Under the pieces are notes generated by a model that saw nothing but the letters and a program-made list of their open reading frames with translations, did no database searches and was not told where the DNA came from. 64,000 nucleotides of DNA from Melghirimyces algeriensis (GTDB taxonomy: Bacteria; Bacillota; Bacilli; Thermoactinomycetales; DSM-45169): the NCBI RefSeq assembly GCF_900182565.1, contig NZ_FXTI01000002.1, positions 62,001 through 126,000 on the forward strand. Reading direction: 5' to 3'. The position numbers were made by a program, and so were the translations under genes. Shown in pieces: positions 50,582 to 58,747 of the stretch. Numbering within the stretch: position 1 is the stretch's first letter; each line of letters opens with the position of its first letter.

Positions 50582-51576
50582 CCCCTTTCCAATCGCTGAG
50601 ATTCTTTGGAAATTGCCGAGATCACATCCCGTTCCACAAAACGCCGGGCTTGGCGTACGGCATTCAATACCGCAAGGGTATCGGATGAGCCATGAGCTTT
50701 CACCACAGGACCCTTCAGACCCAGAAGAGGTGCCCCGCCATGTTCTTTATAATCCATATCCTTGACAAAGCGCTTCAGTCCAGGCTTTAAGATCGCTGCC
50801 GCCAATTTTGTAAACGCGTTTCGGGACAGTTCCTCTTTTAATCGTGCGAAAATGCCTTTGGCAACACCTTCTGTATTTTTCAGCAGTACATTCCCGGTAA
50901 AGCCGTCACAAACCAAAACATCACATACTCCCTGAAGAATATCCCGCGATTCCACATTCCCCACAAAGTGAATAGGGAGTTTTTTTATCAACTCAAATGC
51001 GCCTTTCGTCAGAGCCGTACCTTTTCCTTCTTCAGTCCCAATATTCAACAGACCCACACGAGGTTTGTCAAAACCCAGAACATTCTCCGCGTAAAGCGCC
51101 CCCATCAGTGCATACTGCTCAAGGTGTACCGGTTTTGCTTCCGGATTGGCACCCACATCCAAAACCAATACACCTTTTCCATCCAACGTTGGGAACATGG
51201 GAGCGAGAGCAGGACGGTCAATGCCGGAAAGACGCCCTGTCACCATGGTGCCGGCAGCCATCAACGCGCCGGTATTTCCGGCGGAGATGAAGGCATCTGC
51301 TTTCTGCTCCCTTACCATCCGGCAACCCACCACGATCGAAGAACCTTTTTTCCGCCGAACCGCCCGCACCGGCTCTTCATCGGCTTCAATCCATTCCTCT
51401 ACCGGGTGCATAGTGAGATTATCTGGAAGGGGTTGGCCCAGAAGCGACCTGATTGATTGCTCATGACCCAACAAAACCAACTCCATATCCGGCCATTTCT
51501 GAGCTGCTTCTAAACAACCCTCCACAATCGCTTTCGGAGCATGGTCTCCTCCCATGGCGTCTAAAGCGATACGCAT
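50578..51576 (-). CDS. plsX: Phosphate acyltransferase PlsX
   Basis: A 332-residue enzyme converting acyl-ACP to acyl-phosphate, the first step of phospholipid synthesis in Gram-positive bacteria. The N-terminus IALDAMGGDHAPKAIVEG and the block VGLLNIGTEEGKGTALTKG are diagnostic. AAAGGAGG precedes the ATG, and the fapR stop lies directly before it. It is the second gene of the fapR operon. Confidence 0.96.
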   Translation of the reverse strand: MRIALDAMGGDHAPKAIVEGCLEAAQKWPDMELVLLGHEQSIRSLLGQPLPDNLTMHPVEEWIEADEEPVRAVRRKKGSSIVVGCRMVREQKADAFISAGNTGALMAAGTMVTGRLSGIDRPALAPMFPTLDGKGVLVLDVGANPEAKPVHLEQYALMGALYAENVLGFDKPRVGLLNIGTEEGKGTALTKGAFELIKKLPIHFVGNVESRDILQGVCDVLVCDGFTGNVLLKNTEGVAKGIFARLKEELSRNAFTKLAAAILKPGLKRFVKDMDYKEHGGAPLLGLKGPVVKAHGSSDTLAVLNAVRQARRFVERDVISAISKESQRLERG

Positions 51577-52137
51577 TCACTGGTCCTCCTTTGAGCGGTA
51601 CACATCAAAAACCCCTTGAAAAACAACTTCATCCTCAACAAAGGTTTGAATATCAACCTGAGTTCGGTTGGAGGTAACCTTTGTTACCCTTGCTACAGCC
51701 ACACACTTTTCCCCCAATCGCACGGGCCGGACAAATCGTATGCTTGCGGTAGCAGTTAGCACCACCTCAGCATCCACAACAGCAACCGCCAGAGAATTAG
51801 CCTGTGCAAACAAATGATGTCCTCTGGCAACCCGATGACGGGCAAAAACATGCTCCTCGCGGATCTCCAATTCAGAAACTCCGCTGTGATCCAACTTCAG
51901 CTCTGTCACCTGACCGATCACCTCTTCCGGGTAGAGAGAGCGAACTCCATCAAAGTTCTTCTCCGCCATGTGTTTTATCCGCCCCCGCAACTCAGGAATA
52001 CCAAGTTCCATTCGGTCAAGCCGGATCGTTTGAATACTTACCCCAAATCGTCGAGCCATCTCTTCATCCGTCAGAAAAGGTTCTGCTTCCAGAGAAAGCT
52101 TCAACTTTTTTTGACGTTCACGTTTGGACAGGCGCAC
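51577..52137 (-). CDS. fapR: Fatty acid and phospholipid biosynthesis repressor FapR
   Basis: A 186-residue repressor, close to the 188 of B. subtilis. The N-terminal helix-turn-helix has MARRFGVSIQTIRLDRMELG. The hot-dog domain that binds malonyl-CoA has ARGHHLFAQANSLAVAV. I place the start at GTG (52137), giving RLSKRERQKKLKLSLEAE, with AAAGGTGGTGA upstream; the longer frame adds ten residues absent from the family. Its operator lies at 52171-52187, so it controls its own operon of fatty-acid genes, with malonyl-CoA as the known inducer of the family. Confidence 0.96.
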   Translation of the reverse strand: MRLSKRERQKKLKLSLEAEPFLTDEEMARRFGVSIQTIRLDRMELGIPELRGRIKHMAEKNFDGVRSLYPEEVIGQVTELKLDHSGVSELEIREEHVFARHRVARGHHLFAQANSLAVAVVDAEVVLTATASIRFVRPVRLGEKCVAVARVTKVTSNRTQVDIQTFVEDEVVFQGVFDVYRSKEDQ

Positions 52138-52170
52138 AGCGGAGGGGTCACCACCTTTTATAACCACATG

Positions 52171-52187
52171 TTAGTACCAAGTACTAA
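52171..52187. promoter_or_regulatory. FapR operator
   Basis: TTAGTACCAAGTACTAA, a near-perfect match to the known 17-base FapR palindrome. It lies just downstream of the -10 box, between the promoter and the fapR start. Confidence 0.9.
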
Positions 52188-52190
52188 ATC

Positions 52191-52219
52191 AGTATAGCGA
52201 AAACCATTTCCCATGGCAA
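52191..52219 (-). promoter_or_regulatory. Promoter of the fapR operon
   Basis: Minus-strand TTGCCA (complement of 52214-52219) and TATACT (complement of 52191-52196), 17 bases apart. The FapR palindrome begins four bases downstream of the -10 box. Confidence 0.8.
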
Positions 52220-52313
52220 GTTTTGATTTCAGATCCATCCATTTTTCATCCCCAAATTAGCTGATCAAGCCGCCGCTTTTCAAAAAGTCCAAAAACAATT
52301 TCAACAAAACAAA

Positions 52314-52332
52314 AAGGACCCGAAAAGGGTCC
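52314..52332 (-). terminator. Terminator after rpmF
   Basis: AGGACCC/GGGTCCT with a five-base loop and a minus-strand T-run (TTTTTG). It separates the yceD-rpmF transcript from the fapR operon. Confidence 0.85.
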
Positions 52333-52352
52333 TGTGTTATACAGTGAAACAA

Positions 52353-52526
52353 TCAGTCGTTTACGATTTCATTTCCTTTGTAGTAACCGCATTCCTTACA
52401 AACACGGTGGGACAACTTCATTTCACCGCATTGCGGGCATTTTACCATTCCTGGAACCGACAGCTTGAAATGGGTCCGACGCTTGCGTTTACGTGTTTTG
52501 GATGTCCGTCGAAAAGGTACTGCCAT
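52353..52526 (-). CDS. rpmF: 50S ribosomal protein L32
   Basis: A 57-residue L32 from the ATG at 52526 (MAVPFRRTSKTRKRKRRTHF). Two CxxC pairs (CPQC and CKEC) form a zinc ribbon, so this is the zinc-binding form. GGGGGGTG lies upstream. It follows the yceD gene by 43 bases. Confidence 0.96.
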   Translation of the reverse strand: MAVPFRRTSKTRKRKRRTHFKLSVPGMVKCPQCGEMKLSHRVCKECGYYKGNEIVND

Positions 52527-52569
52527 CTCTTTCACCCCCCTCTTCAAAAATCCTGTTGATCACAGGGGA

Positions 52570-53088
52570 TCAATCATCCCGTTTCAAGAGCTTTTCCAAC
52601 CCCGCCAACCGGGGGTCAATTTTGCGGTTGTCGCATCCACAAGCCTTTTCATTCCAATTGGTACCACAACTGGGACACAACCCTTTGCAATCTTCCCGGC
52701 AGACCGGAGCCAGAGGGATATTGAGCAATAACGATTCACGAATGAAGGGAGTAAGATCTGTCAGTTGATCCAAACGGATCAGGTGAATCTCCTCTTCTTC
52801 CTTACTCCGTTCCATCCGATCCTCTTGATCGGTAAACAATTCATGCCAATCCGAAGAAATACTGTCTTCATACGTGGTAAGACATCGGGAACAACGGAAG
52901 ATTCCTTCAGCAAATTGTTGCCCCTGCATGTGAAACAATGGACGTTCCTTCCACGCCACGATGCTTACTTGTACAGGAAGTATGGAAACCAGATCGGCAT
53001 TTTCTTCCTCCAAGCCTTCCAGCTTCACTTCCCCTTCCAGCTCAACCGGACTGGTCTGTTCCTGCAATTCCCGGAATCTGAATAACAT
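52570..53088 (-). CDS. YceD/DUF177 family protein
   Basis: A 172-residue member of DUF177 (YlbN in B. subtilis), always beside rpmF. The C-terminal zinc-like cluster has CREDCKGLCPSCGTNWNEKA, and CSRCLTTYEDS lies in the middle. The family is linked to 23S rRNA metabolism in other organisms. The ATG at 53088 (LFRFRELQEQ) is chosen because the upstream 69 bases of open frame contain a consensus promoter. Confidence 0.9.
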   Translation of the reverse strand: MLFRFRELQEQTSPVELEGEVKLEGLEEENADLVSILPVQVSIVAWKERPLFHMQGQQFAEGIFRCSRCLTTYEDSISSDWHELFTDQEDRMERSKEEEEIHLIRLDQLTDLTPFIRESLLLNIPLAPVCREDCKGLCPSCGTNWNEKACGCDNRKIDPRLAGLEKLLKRDD

Positions 53089-53121
53089 GGATTCATCCGA
53101 CTCCCTTTTCAAAACAGGGTC

Positions 53122-53151
53122 ATTATATGTCAAACAATGGACTTTTGTCAA
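53122..53151 (-). promoter_or_regulatory. Promoter of yceD-rpmF
   Basis: Minus-strand TTGACA (complement of 53146-53151) and TATAAT (complement of 53122-53127) with an 18-base spacer: both boxes are perfect consensus. It rules out the longer yceD reading frame. Confidence 0.85.
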
Positions 53152-53161
53152 TGCCAACCCG

Positions 53162-54208
53162 CTACGACGCTTTATTCAAGTCCACTTCGTTCTCCAGATA
53201 GGACAATGCCTCATCCAAACTTTTCACGGGAACCAGCTTCATATCCGCCCCGATTTCTTTTACTGTCTTCTTTGCAAGTTTCTCGTTGGAATCCCTAGGA
53301 TGGATATCCGCAGGGACAAAAAAAATATCCGCATTTTCCTCTTCCGCTGCAACAATTTTATGTTGAATCCCGCCAATTTGTCCCACTTGCCCTTCGGGTG
53401 TAATCGTTCCTGTTCCCGCTACCCGATAACCGTTCGTCAAATCATGTTCCACCAACTGATTGATAATCTCCAATGTAAACATCAGACCGGCAGAGGGTCC
53501 CCCAACATCATCCGCATGAATGGTAACCTTGGGAGTTGTTTTCACCTTTCTTTCCGTCATCGGTTCAATCCCGATCCCCGGACGATCTCCATTCAATTTC
53601 CCTAATTTGATCCTTTTGGTCAAGACCTTCCCGTCCCGTTTCACTTGTAATGTCACCCGGTCCGCAATGTTCTTTTTGCCCAGGTATGTAAGCAAATCCT
53701 CAGTCGTCTTTACGTTTTTTCCATCCACTCTTATGATCAGATCTCCACTTTTCAACACATTTGTAGCCGGCATTTTCTGCAAGACCCGGAACACCCTCAC
53801 TCCCAGAAGACGTTCTTTTGCGGAGTGTCCGGTCTCATGAAATGCAGCCAGAATCGCTTTTTGCTGAGAGATTTCCATAATTTTCTTCTGCCTTTTCCGG
53901 TAATCCTCCGGATCTTCACCCTCAATCAGTACATTCTTCTTGGGAACCAGCTCATAGCGGGAATCAAATTGAGAGAGCAATACTCCAAGAACATTTCCCT
54001 TTCCCATGTATATGGTGGTCATCAAAAATGCTCCCTTTTCTTCGGCTTGCGCCCCTTGTACGCGGACCATGGGACGCACCTCCATCGCAGATCCTGGTTG
54101 CATCACATAATACGGCACCGGAACAACAAACAGAATCAACAGCAATAAAATCACAACCATCCCTGTAACAATCCAGGGTCTTTGATACCATTGTTTGCTT
54201 TTGTTCAT
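53162..54208 (-). CDS. PDZ and Lon-like serine protease (YlbL/SepM family)
   Basis: A 348-residue membrane-anchored protease. One N-terminal helix (residues 12-32) is followed by a PDZ domain (about 130-210, MPATNVLKSGDLIIRVDGKN). The S16 protease domain has the catalytic serine in DDVGGPSAGLMFTLE and the lysine in GGIQHKIVAAEEE. Homologues process secreted peptides (SepM) or contribute to DNA-damage checkpoint recovery (YlbL in B. subtilis). It is downstream of the patatin-like gene, the conserved order. Confidence 0.93.
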   Translation of the reverse strand: MNKSKQWYQRPWIVTGMVVILLLLILFVVPVPYYVMQPGSAMEVRPMVRVQGAQAEEKGAFLMTTIYMGKGNVLGVLLSQFDSRYELVPKKNVLIEGEDPEDYRKRQKKIMEISQQKAILAAFHETGHSAKERLLGVRVFRVLQKMPATNVLKSGDLIIRVDGKNVKTTEDLLTYLGKKNIADRVTLQVKRDGKVLTKRIKLGKLNGDRPGIGIEPMTERKVKTTPKVTIHADDVGGPSAGLMFTLEIINQLVEHDLTNGYRVAGTGTITPEGQVGQIGGIQHKIVAAEEENADIFFVPADIHPRDSNEKLAKKTVKEIGADMKLVPVKSLDEALSYLENEVDLNKAS

Positions 54209-54227
54209 CAGGTTTATGCCTCCCTGA

Positions 54228-55001
54228 TTACTTAATCAGACCTTTTATGCGATCCAGTTGGACAAGAGCCGCTTCCTCTCCACGACGGATACACTCCGCC
54301 ACATCGGTAAAAGCGGTTGAGCTGATGTCTGTCAAGTCCGGTTGGATCAGTATATCCGCCCTCAACAACCGTTGATTTAAGATTTCCCGTTCCATCACAC
54401 TTAAAGTCTGTGTGATGACATCAAAAATATTTTTGATTCGGACGGAAGTGGCTCCGGGAACCACATCCACCGCGATAATGACATCTGCATCCATTTCCTG
54501 AACAACGGAAATGGGAATTCGATCAATCACCCCACCATCCACCAATGTTCGTCCCTTCCAGTATACAGGCTCAAATATTCCCGGAATCGAAATGCTTGCC
54601 CGCACTGCAAAACTTACCGGACCGGTCCGGAACACAACGCGCTCTCTTTTGGTCAGGTCTGTCGCTACCACCGCCATCGGTAAGGAGAGGTCCTCCAAGT
54701 TTTTATCATGGGTCAACAAGCGAATCAGTTCTTTCACCTTTTTGCCTGTAATAAATCCCCGTCGGGGAATAGTTGGGTCCAACCACACATTTCGTTTCAG
54801 ATGAACCGCCAGACTCTCAATCATATCCAGATCGTGCCCATGGGCGTAAATGGCACCAACCAGACTGCCGATGCTGCTTCCGGCAATACAATCGATGGGA
54901 ATCCCCTCCCGCTTCAGCACCTTCAACACACCGATGTGAGCCATCCCTCTGGCTCCACCGGAACCCAATGCCAACCCCACTTTTTTTGATGATCTGGACA
55001 T
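54228..55001 (-). CDS. Patatin-like phospholipase (YlbK/RssA family)
   Basis: A 257-residue patatin-like hydrolase. The oxyanion loop is ALGSGGARGMAHIGVL, the nucleophile serine is in IAGSSIGSLVGAIYAHG and the aspartate in LVDGGVIDRIP. The physiological substrate is unknown. It lies just upstream of ylbL and divergent from ylbJ. Confidence 0.93.
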   Translation of the reverse strand: MSRSSKKVGLALGSGGARGMAHIGVLKVLKREGIPIDCIAGSSIGSLVGAIYAHGHDLDMIESLAVHLKRNVWLDPTIPRRGFITGKKVKELIRLLTHDKNLEDLSLPMAVVATDLTKRERVVFRTGPVSFAVRASISIPGIFEPVYWKGRTLVDGGVIDRIPISVVQEMDADVIIAVDVVPGATSVRIKNIFDVITQTLSVMEREILNQRLLRADILIQPDLTDISSTAFTDVAECIRRGEEAALVQLDRIKGLIK

Positions 55002-55115
55002 TCAATTTCCCCCTCTTTATACAACCTGTTTATTCATATATAAGACAGGCGGTCTATTTTGCTCGATTGTTACGTAGACATGTTATCAAAGCCAGCAGAT
55101 AACGGGAGGATTTCA

Positions 55116-56366
55116 ATGGAGCCGATCAACTCTTCCTTTCGTAGCCGTTTTCACTCCTTATCCCTGGGGATGGTCGCATTATTTCTGGTAATATCCATTA
55201 TTTTATTTCCGGAACAGGCATTTCAATCTTCACTAAAGGGACTCAAAGTTTGGTGGGATGTTGTTTTTCCGGCTCTACTTCCCTTTTTTATCGCATCAGA
55301 AATCATGATGGGTTTTGGTGTTGTTCATTTTTTGGGGGTCTTGTTGGAACCGTTGATGCGCCCACTCTTCCGCGTTCCAGGAGCAGGTGCTTTCGTGATG
55401 GCGATGGGTCTGGCATCAGGATACCCGATTGGAGCAAAATTAACAGCCCGTTTGCGTGAACAGGAGCTGATCACCCGGACAGAAGGGGAGCGTCTGGTTT
55501 CTTTCACCAATACAGCGGACCCTTTATTTATGTTTGGAGCAGTTGCAGTAGGTTTTTTCCACGATGCCACATTGGGAATCATCATTGCCATCGCTCACTA
55601 TATATCCAGCCTGATTGTCGCTTTTATGATGCGATTTCATGAACCTCACGGACCGGCTACCCCACCGCCGGAACCGGACCCAACCTTTGTCCTGTTTCGT
55701 GCCTTTCGTGAAATGCACCATGCCCGGTTGAAAGACGGACGCAATTTTGGACAACTGATGGGCGAAGCTATCCATTCCTCTATTCAAACACTCCTGTTGA
55801 TCGGAGGCTTTCTCATTATGTTTTCCGTATTGATTGAGGTTTTAAAACAAGCCGGAATCACCGAACTGTTTTCTTCTGTAATCGGTGGGCTTCTCACTCT
55901 TGTTCAGTTTCCATCCGAATTATCGGGGTCTATCATTGCTGGTGTATTTGAAATCACCTTAGGGGCACAGGCAGCCAGCCAATTGCCAAATTCCATTCAT
56001 ATGGCCTACAAAATCGCTATTGTCGGAGCAGTTACCGCATGGAGCGGTTTCTCCGTACATGCACAGGTTGCAAGTATTCTAAGCAAAACCGATATCCGTT
56101 ACACTCCATATTGCCTAGCACGCATACTCCATGGAATCATCGCCTGTTGGATCACTCTTCTGCTTTGGAATCCAGTCGGAGACTATATTCAATCCAACAG
56201 TACCTCCGTACCTGCATTTTTTCAGGAATATCCAGTTACCGGTTGGGACAGCATAGCAAAACAAATCTCATTTTTTGGATGGAAAATGGTAAGTATTGTT
56301 TTGATCCTGGTTCTTTTAAGTATCTTTATACGTTTCATCCACCAAATACGAACAAAACAGTTTTAA
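55116..56366 (+). CDS. ylbJ: Sporulation integral membrane protein YlbJ
   Basis: A 416-residue membrane protein with nucleoside-recognition (Gate) domains and about eight helices. Diagnostic stretches are GLKVWWDVVFPALLPFFIAS and MGLASGYPIGAKLTARLREQ. In B. subtilis ylbJ is needed for late spore development. The ATG at 55116 has GGGAGG six bases upstream; the frame runs 19 codons further without a site. It is the only plus-strand gene in this block and converges with coaD. Confidence 0.92.
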   Translation: MEPINSSFRSRFHSLSLGMVALFLVISIILFPEQAFQSSLKGLKVWWDVVFPALLPFFIASEIMMGFGVVHFLGVLLEPLMRPLFRVPGAGAFVMAMGLASGYPIGAKLTARLREQELITRTEGERLVSFTNTADPLFMFGAVAVGFFHDATLGIIIAIAHYISSLIVAFMMRFHEPHGPATPPPEPDPTFVLFRAFREMHHARLKDGRNFGQLMGEAIHSSIQTLLLIGGFLIMFSVLIEVLKQAGITELFSSVIGGLLTLVQFPSELSGSIIAGVFEITLGAQAASQLPNSIHMAYKIAIVGAVTAWSGFSVHAQVASILSKTDIRYTPYCLARILHGIIACWITLLLWNPVGDYIQSNSTSVPAFFQEYPVTGWDSIAKQISFFGWKMVSIVLILVLLSIFIRFIHQIRTKQF

Positions 56367-56383
56367 ATGATTCGATCAAGAAT

Positions 56384-56654
56384 AACCCGATGTTTTTCAT
56401 CGGGTGAATTCATGACAAATTGGGGGAGGGGAGATTTCCGTCTCCGCACCTCTTTCCTCCAGCAAAGAAGCGGAATGGTCCGTTCCATCCCCTCCGACCT
56501 CAACCAGCGGACAAGAGGGAAAAGCAGGTGTCCGCTAAACGGTTGGTACCTCCGGAGATTCCGCTGAGTCGTCGGAAAAGGACGCTCCACCGGAAATCTC
56601 CCTCTTTTTTAATATTACCTTTGTCAGCAGTCTCACCCGATGTTCTCATCGGGT
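56384..56654. repeat. Dispersed palindrome-bounded repeat, copy B
   Basis: The core runs from TGACAAA (56413) to TTTGTCA (56626), with inverted inner ends (GGAGATTTCCG / CGGAAATCTCC). Hairpins with the same stem, ACCCGAT/ATCGGGT, flank both sides (56384-56405 and 56635-56654). Shared blocks with copy A are listed under 36921. It lies between convergent ylbJ and coaD and encodes no credible protein; it fills most of the 316-base gap. Confidence 0.75.
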
Positions 56655-56682
56655 TCACCTTGCTTTACAGCTATCAAAAGAA

Positions 56683-57165
56683 TCAATGAAATCCATATTT
56701 CCGTGAAAGGGCGTCCACCACCAAATCCGGGACAAGTCCTGTGATGTCCCCTCCACCGGATGCCACCTCTTTGACGATACCGGAACTCAGAAAAGAGTAT
56801 TGGTTATTGGTCATCATAAACAACGTTTCCACCTGTTCATCCAGTTTACGCATCATGGACGCAAACTGAAGTTCATATTCAAAATCGGTCACAGCACGAA
56901 GCCCTCGAATAATCACATTCGCTTTTTTTTCATGTACATAATCAATCAACAGACCATTAAAACTGTCCACTTCCACATTGTCCATATCCACAGTCACTTC
57001 CTGGATCAGCCGCTTTCTTTCCTCTACAGAAAAAAGCGGTTGCTTTTGGGCATTATGTAGGACAGCGACCACTACTTGATCAAATACCCTGGCCCCTCTT
57101 TTCACAATATCCAGATGACCATTCGTAATGGGATCAAAACTCCCTGGATAAATAGCAAGTGTCAT
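56683..57165 (-). CDS. coaD: Phosphopantetheine adenylyltransferase
   Basis: A 160-residue enzyme making dephospho-CoA from phosphopantetheine and ATP. The nucleotide motif is AIYPGSFDPITNGHLDIV and the second site is SFLSSGIVKEVASGGGD. The ATG at 57165 has GAGGGG eight bases upstream; a GTG nine bases earlier overlaps the rsmD stop. It follows rsmD as in Bacillus. Confidence 0.96.
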   Translation of the reverse strand: MTLAIYPGSFDPITNGHLDIVKRGARVFDQVVVAVLHNAQKQPLFSVEERKRLIQEVTVDMDNVEVDSFNGLLIDYVHEKKANVIIRGLRAVTDFEYELQFASMMRKLDEQVETLFMMTNNQYSFLSSGIVKEVASGGGDITGLVPDLVVDALSRKYGFH

Positions 57166-57170
57166 CCATT

Positions 57171-57740
57171 TCACCCCTCAAGCTCATGCGGATCATTGCT
57201 GTAAAGATCAATAGTAGTATCTCCGTAAGACAAACTGCGAATTCGAACCAATCCCCCATAGTCCGGATTCAATTGGGTATTTACCCCGTGCTCGGCCACA
57301 ACCATGCCTCTAGGCTCCAGCAATCCGTTTTCCGAAATGAAGGTCAGTACATCCGGAAGGAGCTTCTCCTGATATGGAGGATCAAGAAATATGAGACGAA
57401 ATAATTCCGTTCTTCGCTTCAATGATCGGAGCACGGAACGGGCATCCCTGCGGTAAACTTCAGACTGTTCTTCCATTCCTGCCATTTTAATATTTTGTTT
57501 GATCGTTTTCACACTGGCCTGTGAACGATCGACAAAAATTGCTTGATCCGCTCCACGGCTTAAAGCTTCCAATCCCAGAGAGCCTGTCCCTGCAAACAGA
57601 TCCAACACCTTTCCTCCATCAAAATAAGGTCCGATAATCTGAAACAGTGATTCCTTCACCCGATCCGTCGTCGGTCGAACAGAAAGTCCGGAAACAGATC
57701 GCAGCCGAATCCCCTTACTTTTACCGGCAATAATTCTCAT
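57171..57740 (-). CDS. rsmD: 16S rRNA (guanine966-N2)-methyltransferase RsmD
   Basis: A 189-residue SAM-dependent methyltransferase. Motif I is LDLFAGTGSLGLEALSRGAD and the catalytic motif is FLDPPY. The ATG at 57740 (MRIIAGKSKGIRLRSV) has AGGTG five bases upstream. Its promoter lies at 57774-57802. In B. subtilis this gene is ylbH, and the gap upstream of it contains the small RNA csfG. Confidence 0.94.
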   Translation of the reverse strand: MRIIAGKSKGIRLRSVSGLSVRPTTDRVKESLFQIIGPYFDGGKVLDLFAGTGSLGLEALSRGADQAIFVDRSQASVKTIKQNIKMAGMEEQSEVYRRDARSVLRSLKRRTELFRLIFLDPPYQEKLLPDVLTFISENGLLEPRGMVVAEHGVNTQLNPDYGGLVRIRSLSYGDTTIDLYSNDPHELEG

Positions 57741-57773
57741 ATTGACACCTGCCGTCATATAGTAAACACATTT

Positions 57774-57802
57774 ATCCTATCACAAAAGGGCTTTTCCACC
57801 AA
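57774..57802 (-). promoter_or_regulatory. Promoter of rsmD-coaD
   Basis: Minus-strand TTGGTG (complement of 57797-57802) and TAGGAT (complement of 57774-57779), 17 bases apart, ending 34 bases before the rsmD start. Confidence 0.65.
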
Positions 57803-57818
57803 AAAACAATCAGCGGAT

Positions 57819-57847
57819 GTATATTTTATCCCTCAAAGGTAAAGATA
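57819..57847 (+). promoter_or_regulatory. Candidate forespore sigma-F/G promoter for the ncRNA
   Basis: GTATA (57819-57823), 14 bases, GGTAAAGATA (57838-57847). It fits the sigma-F pattern GYATA then GGNNANAHTR with one mismatch, and points at the first hairpin of the RNA. Confidence 0.55.
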
Positions 57848-57849
57848 GG

Positions 57850-57995
57850 TATGACAGCGTCGGGAGACGCTGTCATACCACGGAGAAGACTTACGTTTCC
57901 CCATAAGCTCTTCCTCCGGTTTCTCCTCTCCCATTCAGGATCCGACCATGTTCGGATCCCATGAACCTGCGGATTGATCCGCAGGTCCTTTTTTT
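57850..57995 (+). ncRNA. csfG: Candidate CsfG/ylbH-type sporulation small RNA
   Basis: About 146 bases between rsmD and the 58049 gene, on the plus strand. A perfect 14-base hairpin (57848-57861 with 57866-57879) starts at the expected start site. A pyrimidine-rich middle (TTTCTCCTCTCCC) follows, then a hairpin GGATCCGA/TCGGATCC (57938-57959), then a terminator CCTGCGG/CCGCAGG with a T-run (57966-57995). B. subtilis csfG is a sporulation RNA made in the forespore from the ylbG-ylbH gap, and the ylbH RNA family is described there. Location, promoter type and terminator agree; identity at the family level was not tested. Confidence 0.6.
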
Positions 57996-58006
57996 CCAAA
58001 ATAAAA

Positions 58007-58025
58007 CCTGCGGGCTCTCCGCAGG
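58007..58025 (-). terminator. Terminator after the 58049 gene
   Basis: Minus-strand CCTGCGG/CCGCAGG with a five-base loop and TTTTATTTT after it. Its stem is the same as that of the plus-strand terminator at 57966-57985, so the two hairpins stand back to back with the same sequence. Confidence 0.75.
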
Positions 58026-58048
58026 GAAAACAATATACCAATGATGGC

Positions 58049-58633
58049 TCATCTCCTTCTTTTCGTCCGATAACGCTTCCGACGACGACTGGAGCTTTTC
58101 ACTGTATCTGTTTCATCAAACATATTGGGAAGTTCTTCCCAATCGTGAGACCGCGATCTCTTTGGACGGGAATCCTTCTCTCCCGGTTCCTCCCACGGGT
58201 CCATCTCCTGTCTGGAACCCCTCTTTTCTTCCCTCCTGTCGTCCCGGTTGCGTGGCGGTCTTTCCCATGGCGGTATTTCTTCTTCCGGTGCTTCTCCCCA
58301 ATCCATCATCGGTCCGTCCCACCAGTCTTCTGGGTGTGGCTCACGGTTCCGTTGGATTTGTTTTTCCCGCTTTTTTCTCATCGGAGGACTTTCATCCATC
58401 GGAGGGGGTGGTCCAAAGGGAGCATCCAATCCGAAGTCGTCAAACCCTTCCGGTCTTTCACGCTCCTCTTGGTCTCGACGCTTATATTCAGGATTCTGAG
58501 GGGGGCCCGGAGGATAAGAGGGAGATTGTTGCGGCAATCGTTGTTCCAATTGTTCCATCTTATCTTTCAACCATGCCCAACGTTTCGCATTCTGCGTTTT
58601 GGAAATGAGCACCCGGCTTGAACGTTTCTTCAC
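58049..58633 (-). CDS. Hypothetical low-complexity, proline/arginine/glutamate-rich protein (194 aa)
   Basis: A highly charged protein that is probably disordered. A basic start (KKRSSRVLISKTQNAKRWAW) and a short coiled-coil stretch (KDKMEQLEQRLPQQ) lead to proline-rich (FGPPPPMDESPPMRKK) and Trp-Pro-Glu-rich segments, and a basic tail ends in RRRKRYRTKRRR. The GTG at 58633 has AAGGAGGAG nine bases upstream; the longer frame adds 31 cysteine-containing residues without a site. Composition suggests a spore or nucleic-acid-binding structural protein, but this is a guess. The opposite strand is also open (57974-58621). Confidence 0.6.
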   Translation of the reverse strand: MKKRSSRVLISKTQNAKRWAWLKDKMEQLEQRLPQQSPSYPPGPPQNPEYKRRDQEERERPEGFDDFGLDAPFGPPPPMDESPPMRKKREKQIQRNREPHPEDWWDGPMMDWGEAPEEEIPPWERPPRNRDDRREEKRGSRQEMDPWEEPGEKDSRPKRSRSHDWEELPNMFDETDTVKSSSRRRKRYRTKRRR

Positions 58634-58747
58634 GCAGTTACTCCTCCTTTCATAGACTGACAGCCTGGAATGCAATACACTACACCATATGTTCCCGCCT
58701 CCTGCCCGCTCCCGGCAAATGCCCATCCGCTCGCCTAAATCCTTTTA

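Noticed and set aside
57974..58621. 215-codon plus-strand frame opposite the 58049 gene
   Set aside because: It starts inside the terminator hairpins and lacks a ribosome site; the minus strand has a good site and a charged, plausible protein.
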